Shown here: positions 47,595-55,960 of the stretch, piece by piece
Position numbering within the stretch: position 1 is the first letter of the stretch
Layout of the letters: the number at the start of each line of letters is the position of its first letter
Assembly: GCA_016707205.1 (NCBI GenBank)
Contig: JADJHZ010000003.1
Location: 62,001 to 126,000, forward strand
Direction of reading: 5' to 3'
DNA length: 64,000 nt
Source: Haliscomenobacter sp.
GTDB lineage: Bacteria > Bacteroidota > Bacteroidia > Chitinophagales > Saprospiraceae
The notes under the pieces: generated by a model
Seen by the model: the letters and a program-made list of their open reading frames with translations, nothing else
What the model was told of the DNA's origin: nothing
Databases searched by the model: none
Translations under genes and position numbers: made by a program

Positions 47595-48569
47595 TTATTC
47601 CTTACATGGAACGCCTGAAATCTGGAAGGTGTTGCCTTCGACGGCGCGAAGGGATAGGCCTGCCGCTTGACAGAGCAGCCCCAGGGAGGATTCGATTTGC
47701 CGCGCTTGTATGGCGCCGGTGACCCGGCAGTTTGCCAAACGGAGGTCGGAGAACTCCACGTTGGCCAACTCCTGTTGTTCCAGCAAGGTTTTGATCCGGC
47801 CCAGGGTTGTCCCTCTGCAGGTTAGCACCCCGGTTCTCCACAATTGGGCTTCCGGAAGGGAAACGGGTGCTGAGCCGTTGCCCTGGCCAGGGCGCACCCA
47901 ACCCCGCATGTTTTTCCCGAGGATCAGCCGTTGTCCCGACTGATGGTCCAGTAAGGCAACCTTTCCGTGTTCTACCTCCACCTCTGTTGCCTTGTCTTTT
48001 GGATAAGCCCGCAAGTTGAACCGGGTACCCAGCACTGCGACCTGCGCATGCGCGGTTTGAACGGTAAATGGCCGGCCCTGGATAGGAGCGACCTCGAAAA
48101 AAGCTTCTCCGCGAAGGAAAAGCTCCCGGGGTTTCTTTTCCCCAAGATCCGTCCTATACCGGAGCTGACTATTCCGGTTTAACCAAACCTCGCTACCGTC
48201 GGGAAGAAGGACCTTTTCCAACGGCGCTTCCTGAGCGCTAAGCAACGTCCATTCCGGCGCCTGACTTGGGGCGGCAAACCGCCATACCGCGAAAGCGATC
48301 AGCAACAGCAGCCCGGCTGCGGCAGAAGCCAGGCGGAGAAAACGGACGTTAGCCCCCTGCCGTAGGCGGCCGGTTTCCTTTTCCGCTTCCATGCTTTCCT
48401 TAAACCGGGCCCAACCGGCGGCTACATCCGGCTGGAAAGCCTGTTCCTTATAGCTGCCGGCGGCTTTCCAAAGGCGTTCTGCTTCCAGCTCCAACGGAGT
48501 CTGGGCGCCTTCCCGGGAGGAAGACGATCCCTTTAAACGGCGAATAATCGTTAACCACATGTGCTCCAT
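47595..48569 (-). CDS. FecR-family anti-sigma factor
   Basis: ATG 48569 (MEHMWLTIIRRLKG) gives 324 aa; an upstream reading starts at 48608. A cytoplasmic part is followed by one TM (LRLASAAAGLLLLIAFAVWRFA, about 95-115) and the periplasmic FecR domain (LPDGSEVWLNRNSQLRY, LFLRGEAFFEVA, VLGTRFNLRAY), then a C-terminal STN-like DUF4974 segment. It should hold the ECF sigma factor encoded upstream and release it when the TonB receptor binds its ligand. Confidence 0.93.
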   Translation of the reverse strand: MEHMWLTIIRRLKGSSSSREGAQTPLELEAERLWKAAGSYKEQAFQPDVAAGWARFKESMEAEKETGRLRQGANVRFLRLASAAAGLLLLIAFAVWRFAAPSQAPEWTLLSAQEAPLEKVLLPDGSEVWLNRNSQLRYRTDLGEKKPRELFLRGEAFFEVAPIQGRPFTVQTAHAQVAVLGTRFNLRAYPKDKATEVEVEHGKVALLDHQSGQRLILGKNMRGWVRPGQGNGSAPVSLPEAQLWRTGVLTCRGTTLGRIKTLLEQQELANVEFSDLRLANCRVTGAIQARQIESSLGLLCQAAGLSLRAVEGNTFQISGVPCKE

Positions 48570-48667
48570 ACTTGCGAATATCATAACCCCGACACCAATT
48601 TCGGGCATATCCCCTATTTTTCTCCAGCCGAACTACTTCAATTGCATGGCATCTGACAAAAGAGCGA

Positions 48668-49183
48668 CTAGCGCAGATAGGGGCCAAGCGTTTCCTTCAA
48701 TTGTTTTAATGCTTTGGTCATTTGATTCTCTACTGTTTTCACGGATATGCCGAGTTTGCCTGCGATTTCGGCGTTGGACAGCTCTTCAAACCGGCTGAGC
48801 ACGAAAACCATCCGGCATCTTGGCGGAAGGTTGTCTACCGCCTGATCGATCTTTTCCCCGAGTTCGGAGGCTGCCATCTGCTGTAACGCATCTGCTTGAG
48901 GCGCCTCGAGGTCTTTACCGGCGTCTTCTTTCGGCAACAGGCGGTTGTCCCGGATATAATTCAGGGTTTTATTTAAAACCGACCGCCGCAAATACGCCCG
49001 AAGGGACAGACGGATATCGAGCTGGTCGCGTCGGCGCCAAAGTTCCAGCAAGGTTTCCTGGGCCAGATCTTCAGCAACGGGTGTTTGAGGCAGCACCTTA
49101 TAGACCGCCTGACACAAAAGGGGATACATTTCCCGGAACAGCGCTTCCATGGCTACTTCAGGTTCCCGGCGCAACCAGGTCAT
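48668..49183 (-). CDS. ECF RNA polymerase sigma factor (FecI-like)
   Basis: The start used is ATG 49183 (MTWLRREPEVAMEALFREMYPLL), giving 171 aa, the usual size; a GTG at 49249 is also possible but would overlap the PAP2 gene. Region 2 is present (DLAQETLLELWRRRDQLD, SLRAYLRRSVLNKTLNY) and region 4 (NLPPRCRMVFVLSRFEELSNAEIAGKLGISVKTVENQMTKAL). It belongs to the Bacteroidota FecI-type group and is followed by fecR after 98 nt. It should direct transcription of the TonB receptor and DUF4249 genes. Confidence 0.9.
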   Translation of the reverse strand: MTWLRREPEVAMEALFREMYPLLCQAVYKVLPQTPVAEDLAQETLLELWRRRDQLDIRLSLRAYLRRSVLNKTLNYIRDNRLLPKEDAGKDLEAPQADALQQMAASELGEKIDQAVDNLPPRCRMVFVLSRFEELSNAEIAGKLGISVKTVENQMTKALKQLKETLGPYLR

Positions 49184-49209
49184 CCACTCGGTATCGGTTC
49201 GGCTGCTAC

Positions 49210-49941
49210 TCAAGACGGAAAATTTTCTCCTTGTGAAAAACGGCGCCACTTTCGCAAATCAGCGATCAAGTTGCTATCCAGCCTGGATCCCTGGTCTTCC
49301 TTTTTGGGGAAAAACAGATAATAAAATAACGCTGCAAGCCCAACCCCCATCGCGGCGCCGAGCAAAACATCTTCCTCAAAGTGCAACACCAGGTAAATCC
49401 GGGACAGGCCGACCAAAAAAGCGGCGATAAAAAGCAAGAATCCGGAGATCCGCTTTTCGGGCAGGCAAAACGCCAGAAAAGCCAGAAAAGCAAAGGCCGC
49501 CATCGTATGCCCGGAGGGCATGCTGGTCATTCCTTCGTGGATTTTGACGCCCGACACGGGCACGATTTCTTCCATCCTGCCTAATTCCTGAAAATACCGC
49601 CCGGGGCGAGGTTGCCGGAACCATGCTTTGGTCAGGTTGGACGATAACGATATTCCGGCCGTTAACAAAGGAAACGCCAGTGCCCAACGGTAGCGCAAAC
49701 CCAGGAGAACAGCCAAAACGATAAGGAATCCTTCCGTTTCCCCGCCTTTAGTCCAAATTTTGAAAAAAGCATCGCGGAATGCGCTGCGGTGGGCACTGAA
49801 AAAAAAGAGGAGCTCGCCTTTGGGCATGGCGATCAGCCAAATTGTTCCCGCCAGGGAGAACAGAATCCACGAAAGAAAAAACGTCCGGTTATTTGAAAAG
49901 AACAATTTCCAGGAGAATGCCGATTTTACTGTCATGCGCAT
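49210..49941 (-). CDS. PAP2-family membrane phosphatase
   Basis: The 243-aa integral membrane protein has the three phosphatase motifs: KAWFRQPRPG (motif 1), MPSGHTMAAFAFL (motif 2, PSGH) and GLSRIYLVLHFEEDVLLG (motif 3, SRxxxxxHxxxD). About six TM segments surround them. Such enzymes dephosphorylate lipid phosphates such as undecaprenyl pyrophosphate, phosphatidate or lipid A phosphates. It starts 9 nt after the lptG-like stop, which links it to LPS or lipid-carrier traffic by context. Confidence 0.9.
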   Translation of the reverse strand: MRMTVKSAFSWKLFFSNNRTFFLSWILFSLAGTIWLIAMPKGELLFFFSAHRSAFRDAFFKIWTKGGETEGFLIVLAVLLGLRYRWALAFPLLTAGISLSSNLTKAWFRQPRPGRYFQELGRMEEIVPVSGVKIHEGMTSMPSGHTMAAFAFLAFLAFCLPEKRISGFLLFIAAFLVGLSRIYLVLHFEEDVLLGAAMGVGLAALFYYLFFPKKEDQGSRLDSNLIADLRKWRRFSQGENFPS

Positions 49942-49950
49942 CCGATTTGA

Positions 49951-51508
49951 TCAGGCAACCGCCTGTTTTCTCAACCGCAGCACCCGGCCGATGGTTTTGA
50001 GCAACCGGCTCAGCCAACCCACGTTCATCATGCGCGCATCCCTCATCGCTCTAACGGTTAGAATCCAGCCGGTAGGGAATAGAATAGAGCACGGCACCCA
50101 AGCCGCTGCTTCGGGGGTCAGGATAAAGGATTCCGCAATTTTCCTGCAGAAAATTGTGATCACGACAAACAGCATGAAGAAGATCGTCGACACCAGAATT
50201 GGGTATCCAAACCCTCCTTTGCGGATGATCGCCCCCATGGGAGCGCCGATAAACAAAAAGATAAAGCAGACCAAAGCAATACTATACTTGGAATGCCGGT
50301 CAAAAACGTGCTTCACCCTCGACTCCTCCATGCGGACGAGCATAGCCTCTGTAGTTTCCGCCTGGTTCTGGATGCTGCGGACAATATTATCCGCCCGGAT
50401 AAACAGGTTCTCTCTTTCCGAATCGTCGATGGTTTCGATAAAAGAACGGGCTTTTTTCAGGTCGGTTTTTTTCCTGGATACCGGCGTTCCCTGGATTTGC
50501 AGGGGAACCATCGCATGCTGATCGGGGACATATTCCACATGGCTATACCGGCTGTCGGCTACCGTCTCGTTTGGGTCTGGCATCGTATCGCGCTCCAGGT
50601 AGGTGCTGTCCATCTCCAGGACCTGAACATAACCCGCCATAAAGTTGGACAGGCTTTTGACCCGCTTATCCATTTCCACGGCAATCGAATCGGAGGCCAG
50701 TTTCAACTGACTGGCGCTCATCATCTGACGGCTCGATTTGAACAGGTCTTCGTTGGTCCGGCTCAGCTGAAACTCGCTCAGGTCAAAGATTTTAGTGTAT
50801 TCTCTGAACGACGTGCGCACAAAAGGATAACGGGAAGAGGAAGAGGTGGCCGATTGAATATACTGGTGCCCGTTGGTGAGTTTCATAACAAAATACCGCC
50901 CATCGGGGGTGACAAACATTTCCCCTTTCTCAGCAGAAACCTGGGACACCTTTCCGATGCTTCCCTCCGAGTGATCGTAGATCAGCACCTCTTTTACGGT
51001 GCGGCCGTCCCGCATCCGTTTACCGATATGGATGGCAAAGCTCTGAAAATCGTCGTTGAACACGCCCTCTTCCATGCGAAGCGCCGGCTTTTTCTGCTGA
51101 ATATCGTACATGCGGGAGCCAAACTTCAGGTTAGCGATCGGGATGAGCGTATCGGAGCAATACCAGGAAAAAATACTGGCGCCAAAACCCAAACACCATC
51201 AACGGGCGCATGACGCGAAGCAGGGAGATCCCGGCCGATTTCATGCTCGACAACTCGTACCGTTCGCCAAAATTTCCCATAACCATGACGGAGGCCAGCA
51301 GCATGCCCAAAGGCAGTGCCATTGGGATAATCCCCACGCTCCGGTAAAAGATCAGTTCAATGATCATAAATACCCCGAGCCCTTTGCCGGCGAGCTCATC
51401 CATATAGAGCCAAAGCACCTGCATCAGCAACACAAACAAGGCAATAGCAAAAGCTACTACAAAGGGAGGAAGAAAACTAAGCAGCACCAATCGGTCCAGT
51501 CGCTTCAT
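49951..51508 (-). CDS. LptF/LptG-family permease, frameshifted
   Basis: ATG 51508 (MKRLDRLVLLSFLPPFVVAF) begins a YjgP/YjgQ permease, one of the two membrane subunits of the LPS-export ABC transporter LptB2FG. The first frame has three TMs (about 10-125, YRSVGIIPMALPLGMLLASVM, FGERYELSSMKSAGISLLRVMRPL). The second frame gives the periplasmic jelly-roll (KKPALRMEEGVFNDDF) and the last TMs (FIFLFIGAPMGAIIRKGGFGYPILVSTIFF). Removing one base of the CCC at 51188-51190 (GGG on the coding strand) joins them as MVFGFGASIFSWYCSDTLIP, about 518 aa. Assembly error is the likeliest cause, as Lpt proteins are usually essential; Bacteroidota have paralogues. Confidence 0.85.
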
Positions 51509-51678
51509 AGCCGGGAATATGGATCTTGAGCGCAAACGCTCATCAAAGATAGGGAAAACGAAACGCCTGGAGCAGGAGAAAGCCACAATTGTCCCCTGTG
51601 CCCAAAAAAATGCGCAATTTTATATCCTTGCTGTAACCTTAATCTCCGGGGATCGTCTTCCCCTCGAAATCACCGACG

Positions 51679-52182
51679 ATGAGCCCTGAATCATTTAAAC
51701 ATCAGATCTTGCCGCTTAAAGACCGGATGTACCGGCTGGCGCTCCGCATAACCGGCAATCCCGCCGAAGCGGAGGACGCCCTTCAGGAGGTGTGGATCAA
51801 ATTATGGAAGCAGGGCGACCAGCTTCTCCAGATTCAAAACCTCGAAGCATGGTGCGTACGGGTAACGAAAAATCACTGCATCGATAAGGTGCGCAACAAA
51901 AAACCCGAAGTGCGGGAATGGACGGAGGCCGTGGAAGCCGTGAGCTGGGACCAAAGCCCGGAACGCAAAGCGGAACAACAAGATACGCTCCGGCTGGTCC
52001 GGGATGCCATCGGGCGATTGCCTGAAAAGCTCCAACTGGTGATGCACCTCCGGGATATCGAAGGGCTAAGCTATCACGAAATCGAAGAAGCCCTGGAAAT
52101 GCCCATGGCCCAGGTAAAAGTGAATTTATTCCGCGCGCGGCAACAGGTGCGTGCTCAACTACTAAACACAGGACTACAATGA
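51679..52182 (+). CDS. ECF RNA polymerase sigma factor
   Basis: The 167-aa protein has region 2 (MYRLALRITGNPAEAEDALQEVWIKLWKQGDQLL, LEAWCVRVTKNHCIDKVRNKK) and region 4 (AIGRLPEKLQLVMHLRDIEGLSYHEIEEALEMPMAQVKVNLFRARQQ). It heads an operon of four genes; its end overlaps the next start by 4 nt. The genes around it are not the FecR/TonB type, so this is a different signalling unit from the one at 44-49 kb. Confidence 0.93.
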   Translation: MSPESFKHQILPLKDRMYRLALRITGNPAEAEDALQEVWIKLWKQGDQLLQIQNLEAWCVRVTKNHCIDKVRNKKPEVREWTEAVEAVSWDQSPERKAEQQDTLRLVRDAIGRLPEKLQLVMHLRDIEGLSYHEIEEALEMPMAQVKVNLFRARQQVRAQLLNTGLQ

Positions 52183-52697
52183 ACAACCCATTCATCCGCG
52201 AACTGCTGGACAAATATTTCAGGGGAGAAACCACTCTCGAAGAAGAAAAAACCTTGCGGGAATTTTTCAGCCGGGACGTTGCCGATCCGGACCTGAAACC
52301 CTACCAGGAGCTTTTTTCTTTTTTCCAAATCGAACAGCTCCAGCAGCCTTCCGAAGGGTTGGAAGAGCGATTTTTTGAACAGCTTTCTAAGAGGGAAACT
52401 TCAGAACCCAAGCGGCCCGAAGCCATCCTCCGCACCCTTCGCCCCTGGCTGGTGCGGGCCGCCATGGTCGCTTTTCTCCTGATCGGTTCCTGGTGGATCT
52501 ATACCCGCAACGAGATGAATCCGGCAACCGAAACGGCGGCTATCGACTGGTCGAAATACGAACCGGAAACGCCGGAAGAAGCCTTGCGCATCACCAAGGA
52601 AGCCCTGGGGAAAGCCTCCCGCCACCTCAACAAAGGGACGTCCATGGCGATGGAAGAAATGAACCTTATGGGCGAAATGGGAAAGGTATTGCATTAA
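52179..52697 (+). CDS. Single-pass membrane protein, probable anti-sigma factor
   Basis: The 172-aa protein overlaps the sigma gene by ATGA, implying translational coupling. The N-terminal half is acidic and helical (IRELLDKYFRGETTLEEEKTLREFFSRD), like the short sigma-binding parts of Bacteroidota anti-sigma factors. A TM follows (about 87-105, AAMVAFLLIGSWWIY), then an extracytoplasmic tail of about 65 residues rich in Glu and Met. No zinc-binding HxxxCxxC motif is present. Anti-sigma function is inferred from position and topology only. Confidence 0.75.
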   Translation: MNNPFIRELLDKYFRGETTLEEEKTLREFFSRDVADPDLKPYQELFSFFQIEQLQQPSEGLEERFFEQLSKRETSEPKRPEAILRTLRPWLVRAAMVAFLLIGSWWIYTRNEMNPATETAAIDWSKYEPETPEEALRITKEALGKASRHLNKGTSMAMEEMNLMGEMGKVLH

Positions 52698-52724
52698 TTT
52701 TTCAACCACATAAACACATTAGCC

Positions 52725-53243
52725 ATGCTGCGCATCAAACCCGTTCTGTTTACCCTTCTTTTGGCAGGAATTGCCCTTAGCGCCGCCGCGCAAACCGACG
52801 CGAACGCGATCGACAAATACTTCCAGCAATACGTCAACGACAACCGGTTCTCGGTCGTCTACATCAGCCCCAAACTCTTCCAGATGTTCGGCAAACTCGA
52901 CGTCGGCGTCCTGGACATGGATAACGATACCGAAGCCCAGGCCGTAATGGACATGATCAAGGACCTGCGCGGATTGCGCATCCTGACTACCGACGAAAAC
53001 GTGGCCGAATTCTACAAGGAAGCCAAAGCCAAGATCAACACCAAAGAGTACGAAACCCTGATGACCGTCCGGGAGAAAGACGGCAACCAGGTGGAATTCC
53101 TCGTGCGGGAAGCCGACAATAAGATCGCCGAACTCCTGCTGCTGGCCGGCGGCCCCGGCGCCGATGAATTCGTGCTGATGAGTTTCGTCGGTTTGTTGGA
53201 CCTGAACAAAATTTCCAGACTGGCTAAAGAAATGGAAAAATGA
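52725..53243 (+). CDS. DUF4252 exported protein (first copy)
   Basis: The 172-aa protein has a signal peptide (MLRIKPVLFTLLLAGIALSAAAQ) and a DUF4252 domain (NAIDKYFQQYVNDNRFSVVYISPKLFQMF, DLRGLRILTTDE, LTVREKDGNQVEFLVRE). DUF4252 proteins are common in Bacteroidota, often in pairs under ECF sigma control, but have no known biochemical role. Its end overlaps the second copy by 4 nt. Confidence 0.88.
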   Translation: MLRIKPVLFTLLLAGIALSAAAQTDANAIDKYFQQYVNDNRFSVVYISPKLFQMFGKLDVGVLDMDNDTEAQAVMDMIKDLRGLRILTTDENVAEFYKEAKAKINTKEYETLMTVREKDGNQVEFLVREADNKIAELLLLAGGPGADEFVLMSFVGLLDLNKISRLAKEMEK

Positions 53244-53812
53244 GAACCCTCCTGTTGCTCTGCTGCCTGAGTGCCCTGTTGTCGGGGCCCTTAGCAGCCC
53301 AAACCAGCGTGAAGGCGTTTTACCGCGATTACAAGCGGGAAGAAGGCGTCTTCAACTTCAAATTACCAGGCTGGCTGGTGTGGTTTGCCGGAGGCATCGC
53401 CTACAACAGCGTTCGGGATCCCGACCTTCGGGAAGCCCTCTGGTTGGGCAAAAAACTGGGAAACCTCCGCATGATGCACTCCGAAAACGGGAATGGGCTA
53501 AGCCCTCAATCCGTATCCAGCCTCGTCGACGGCATGTATGCCAGCCACTACGAAGACCTGATCCTCGTTCGGGAAGGCGATACGCGGGTCCATTTCCTGG
53601 TGAAGGACAAACGCGAAAAACTCAAAGATCTGGTGTTATTGATCCATGAAGAAGACGGATTTACCCTCTTCAGCATGAAATCCCGGCTAAAAATAGACGA
53701 CATCTCCCGGCTTATCGAGCACTTCATCCTCGAAGACCCCAAAAACCCGGAGGAACCCGGAAAGAAAAAGATCCTGTCTGCAAAAAGAAAGGTGCTGATT
53801 CCGCAGGCGTGA
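53240..53812 (+). CDS. DUF4252 exported protein (second copy)
   Basis: The 190-aa protein has a signal peptide (MRTLLLLCCLSALLSGPLAAQ) and a DUF4252 domain (VKAFYRDYKREEGVFNFKLPGWLVWF, LVREGDTRVHFLVKDKREKL). It is a diverged paralogue of the preceding gene, with a basic C-terminal extension (KKKILSAKRKVLIPQA). As the last gene of the sigma operon it is followed by a large minisatellite. Confidence 0.87.
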   Translation: MRTLLLLCCLSALLSGPLAAQTSVKAFYRDYKREEGVFNFKLPGWLVWFAGGIAYNSVRDPDLREALWLGKKLGNLRMMHSENGNGLSPQSVSSLVDGMYASHYEDLILVREGDTRVHFLVKDKREKLKDLVLLIHEEDGFTLFSMKSRLKIDDISRLIEHFILEDPKNPEEPGKKKILSAKRKVLIPQA

Positions 53813-53813
53813 G

Positions 53814-53925
53814 GGAGGGGGTAGGGAGCAGGAAGCAGGGAGTAAGGGAGCAGGGAGTAAGGGGGCAGGGAGTAAGGGAGCAGGGAGCAGAAAGTATGGG
53901 GGCAGGGAGCAGGAAGTAAGGGACT
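53814..53925. repeat. Long GGGAGCAGGGAGTAA-type minisatellite
   Basis: More than ten irregular 7-8-bp units (GGGAGCA, GGGAGTAA, GGGGGCA) follow the operon stop directly. It is the largest member of the 7-bp family in the window. Only one strand sense is present here, unlike the opposed arms at 3747-3816. Confidence 0.85.
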
Positions 53926-53935
53926 TACCTGGTTC

Positions 53936-54039
53936 GCCGAAATCCTCCGATTTCGCGCGGAACTATCCGCCGGTCCCCCGACCGGCGGATAATTTCGCTG
54001 GGAATCTGATCCCGCTTTTTGCGGGACCGCGAACAGATT
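53936..54039. repeat. Cluster of three hairpins, partly repeated beyond the porin gene
   Basis: Three stems occur in a row: CGAAATC/GATTTCG near 53938-53955; a perfect 12-bp stem 53964-53975 with 53980-53991; and TCCCGC/GCGGGA at 54010-54026 inside a longer AATCTG/CAGATT pair (54003-54008, 54034-54039). The first and third recur, rearranged, at 55745-55880 on the other side of the FadL-type gene. No coding sequence is apparent. Confidence 0.75.
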
Positions 54040-54079
54040 TTTCTACTAGAAGTCATTTCAAAACAATAGGATATAGCGT

Positions 54080-54167
54080 TCTCCCCCTTTGAAGGGGGCC
54101 GGGGGGATGAAACCTTTCCCCAGCATCCCGGAAGTTTCATCCCCCTAACCCCCTTCAAAGGGGGAAA
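54080..54167. repeat. 34-bp imperfect inverted repeat
   Basis: Arms 54080-54113 and 54134-54167 pair at about 30 of 34 positions with a 20-nt loop. Each arm contains a shorter self-complementary core CCCCCTTTGAAGGGGG. It lies between convergent genes. It may act as terminator or be a dispersed palindromic repeat. The rest of 54168-54248 shows nothing recognisable. Confidence 0.75.
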
Positions 54168-54248
54168 GTGCTTCGAAAGCCTTTGCCATGGGGTTAAGGA
54201 ATACCCCACACCAACTGGAAAGGCTTCCAGAAACCAGCTCAAATTGCT

Positions 54249-55604
54249 TTAGAACGTAATACCCACCTGAAAATCCAGTTGCCCCATTTTCAACTCAATC
54301 GTTTGCCCGGGGTCCAGGGGATTTTTCCCGGATAAGGTATTCGCGGGAACCAGGTTGAGAGAGAAATCGAGCATGCTTTCTCCGCCAAGTTTCCTGCTGA
54401 ATCCCAGAGCGATATGGTGTTCGACCACGCCTGGCGCGAGGATATTGAACAACACCTCCGATTCGGGGATGGGCTGTTTTCCGTAGGAATACCCTCCACG
54501 GAATATCCAATTTTCCACGCCGGAGAACTCGACGCCTACCTTGTAAGTGTTCATATCCTCCCAGCCAAAGCCTGCGGCATTCTCTGATCCAAGGGGTGTC
54601 CAGGCCGGGTTTGGAAGATAGTCATTGGGATTGGTCTGCACGCCCCCTGGTTTCAGGAAAGCGGGAAAAAGGTTTTGAGGAACCATCGCATTGTTGATCG
54701 ATTTGACGCCGCTGTAGTTAATGCGCTTGTAGTCGGCCAGGAAGGTCACGTTTTCGCTGGGCGATAAAGCGATCCCTACTCCAAACCAGGAAGGAATGTC
54801 AAAATCGCCGCCTTCCGCAAATAGTCCCGCATACTCTTCAAATTCGCCCATAGCCGTTTTGGACTGATACGTTGCTCCAACGGAGATCAAATCGGAAAAG
54901 CGGCCCAAATAGCCCACTTTAAACCCGAAGCCCGTGCTATTGTCTTTTTCGTTGTTGGATAGTTTCGCGCCCGCGCCGGAAGCCTGGGCAAGCGTGGCCA
55001 GCCCTTTCGCTTCAAAATTTTGGTATGCAAAAACTGCAGAAACCCCAAGGCTGTGGCCTTCTGCAACTTGATAAGCGAAACTGGCCTCTGTAAACAGCTG
55101 AGCCAGATTGACGCCGGTCAGGTTGGTCACCTTTCCAAAAAGGGCAAACCCGTCAGAAGCCTTAGCCGAAGCGTCGTTAAACGTCCGGGTATCGTAGTCG
55201 GAGTTCATGCCGCCATTGCCATACACGGCAATCCCCAGACCGGCTTTTTCCCCGATGGGCCAGTTGGCGCCAAAAGAAGGCAGGATAAAAACCGTGGAAC
55301 CGCTCTCAAACGTCCCCGGCGCTAACCCAAAGGTATTGGGCTGTCCGGATGGATTTCCCGTTACCGAATATTGCCTTGCAGGACTGAAAATACCCAGGTT
55401 GAAATTATACCTGGCGCCCAGGAAGCTGCGCGTAGCCGGATTCCCCCCAATCAGCGTGGTGCTTTCAAAGCCAAGACCCGCTCCTGCCATGCCTTTGTGG
55501 CGGGTAGCGTAAGCGATGGAAAAATACCCGTCGGTTGCCAGCGCCGGCCAAGCAAGGCCCAGGAGCGCCACCAGGGTTAAAAAAGTGCTTTTAGCGTTTT
55601 GCAT
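54249..55604 (-). CDS. OmpP1/FadL/TodX-type outer membrane transporter
   Basis: The 451-aa protein has a signal peptide (MQNAKSTFLTLVALLGLAWPALA) and a beta-barrel of the FadL family, which carries fatty acids or hydrophobic compounds across the outer membrane. Typical segments are TDGYFSIAYATRHKGMAGAGLGFE near the N-terminus (the hatch region), WPIGEKAGLGIAVYGNGGMN, LGRFSDLISVGATYQSK and a C-terminus MGQLDFQVGITF with terminal Phe. It is a single gene flanked on both sides by related palindromic repeats. Confidence 0.9.
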   Translation of the reverse strand: MQNAKSTFLTLVALLGLAWPALATDGYFSIAYATRHKGMAGAGLGFESTTLIGGNPATRSFLGARYNFNLGIFSPARQYSVTGNPSGQPNTFGLAPGTFESGSTVFILPSFGANWPIGEKAGLGIAVYGNGGMNSDYDTRTFNDASAKASDGFALFGKVTNLTGVNLAQLFTEASFAYQVAEGHSLGVSAVFAYQNFEAKGLATLAQASGAGAKLSNNEKDNSTGFGFKVGYLGRFSDLISVGATYQSKTAMGEFEEYAGLFAEGGDFDIPSWFGVGIALSPSENVTFLADYKRINYSGVKSINNAMVPQNLFPAFLKPGGVQTNPNDYLPNPAWTPLGSENAAGFGWEDMNTYKVGVEFSGVENWIFRGGYSYGKQPIPESEVLFNILAPGVVEHHIALGFSRKLGGESMLDFSLNLVPANTLSGKNPLDPGQTIELKMGQLDFQVGITF

Positions 55605-55744
55605 ACATCATGATTTTTTAGTGAGGAAAAGGGCGTTGCGCAACCCTTTGATTCTGTGAGTCAGAAAATTAAGACTTATTTATGAAAAAATGACAAAACA
55701 TTCATATCAAATCCATTTTCGAATAGTTCCACCCGGCAAAGAGT

Positions 55745-55880
55745 TAAGGGTTTCCTGTTCGCCGTCCCGCAATAAGCGGGATCAGATTTTGTGCAGGACT
55801 ACCTGTTTGCCGAAATCCTCAGATTTCCCCCTGTTTGCCGAAATCCTCAGATTTCGTGCAGGACTACCCGCCGGTCCCCA
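55745..55880. repeat. Palindromic repeat cluster upstream of VPS10 gene
   Basis: TCCCGC-AATAA-GCGGGA is followed by two tandem copies of a unit containing CCGAAATCCTCAGATTT and a GTGCAGGACTACC segment, ending in CCGCCGGTCCCC. The same pieces occur at 53936-54039. The whole gap 55605-55960 is otherwise empty; a partial -7 box TATCTTTA (55922-55929) precedes the gene at 55961. Confidence 0.7.
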
Positions 55881-55960
55881 TTTCTCCCCCCTCCCTTTCT
55901 AGGCCACTTCCATCCTTTTGCTATCTTTACCTACGTTAACAGGACAAAAACACCTACCGT

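Noticed and set aside
52725..53812. The two DUF4252 genes as a frameshifted single gene
   Set aside because: Each has its own signal peptide, its own full domain and a normal stop; the 4-nt overlap is typical coupling.
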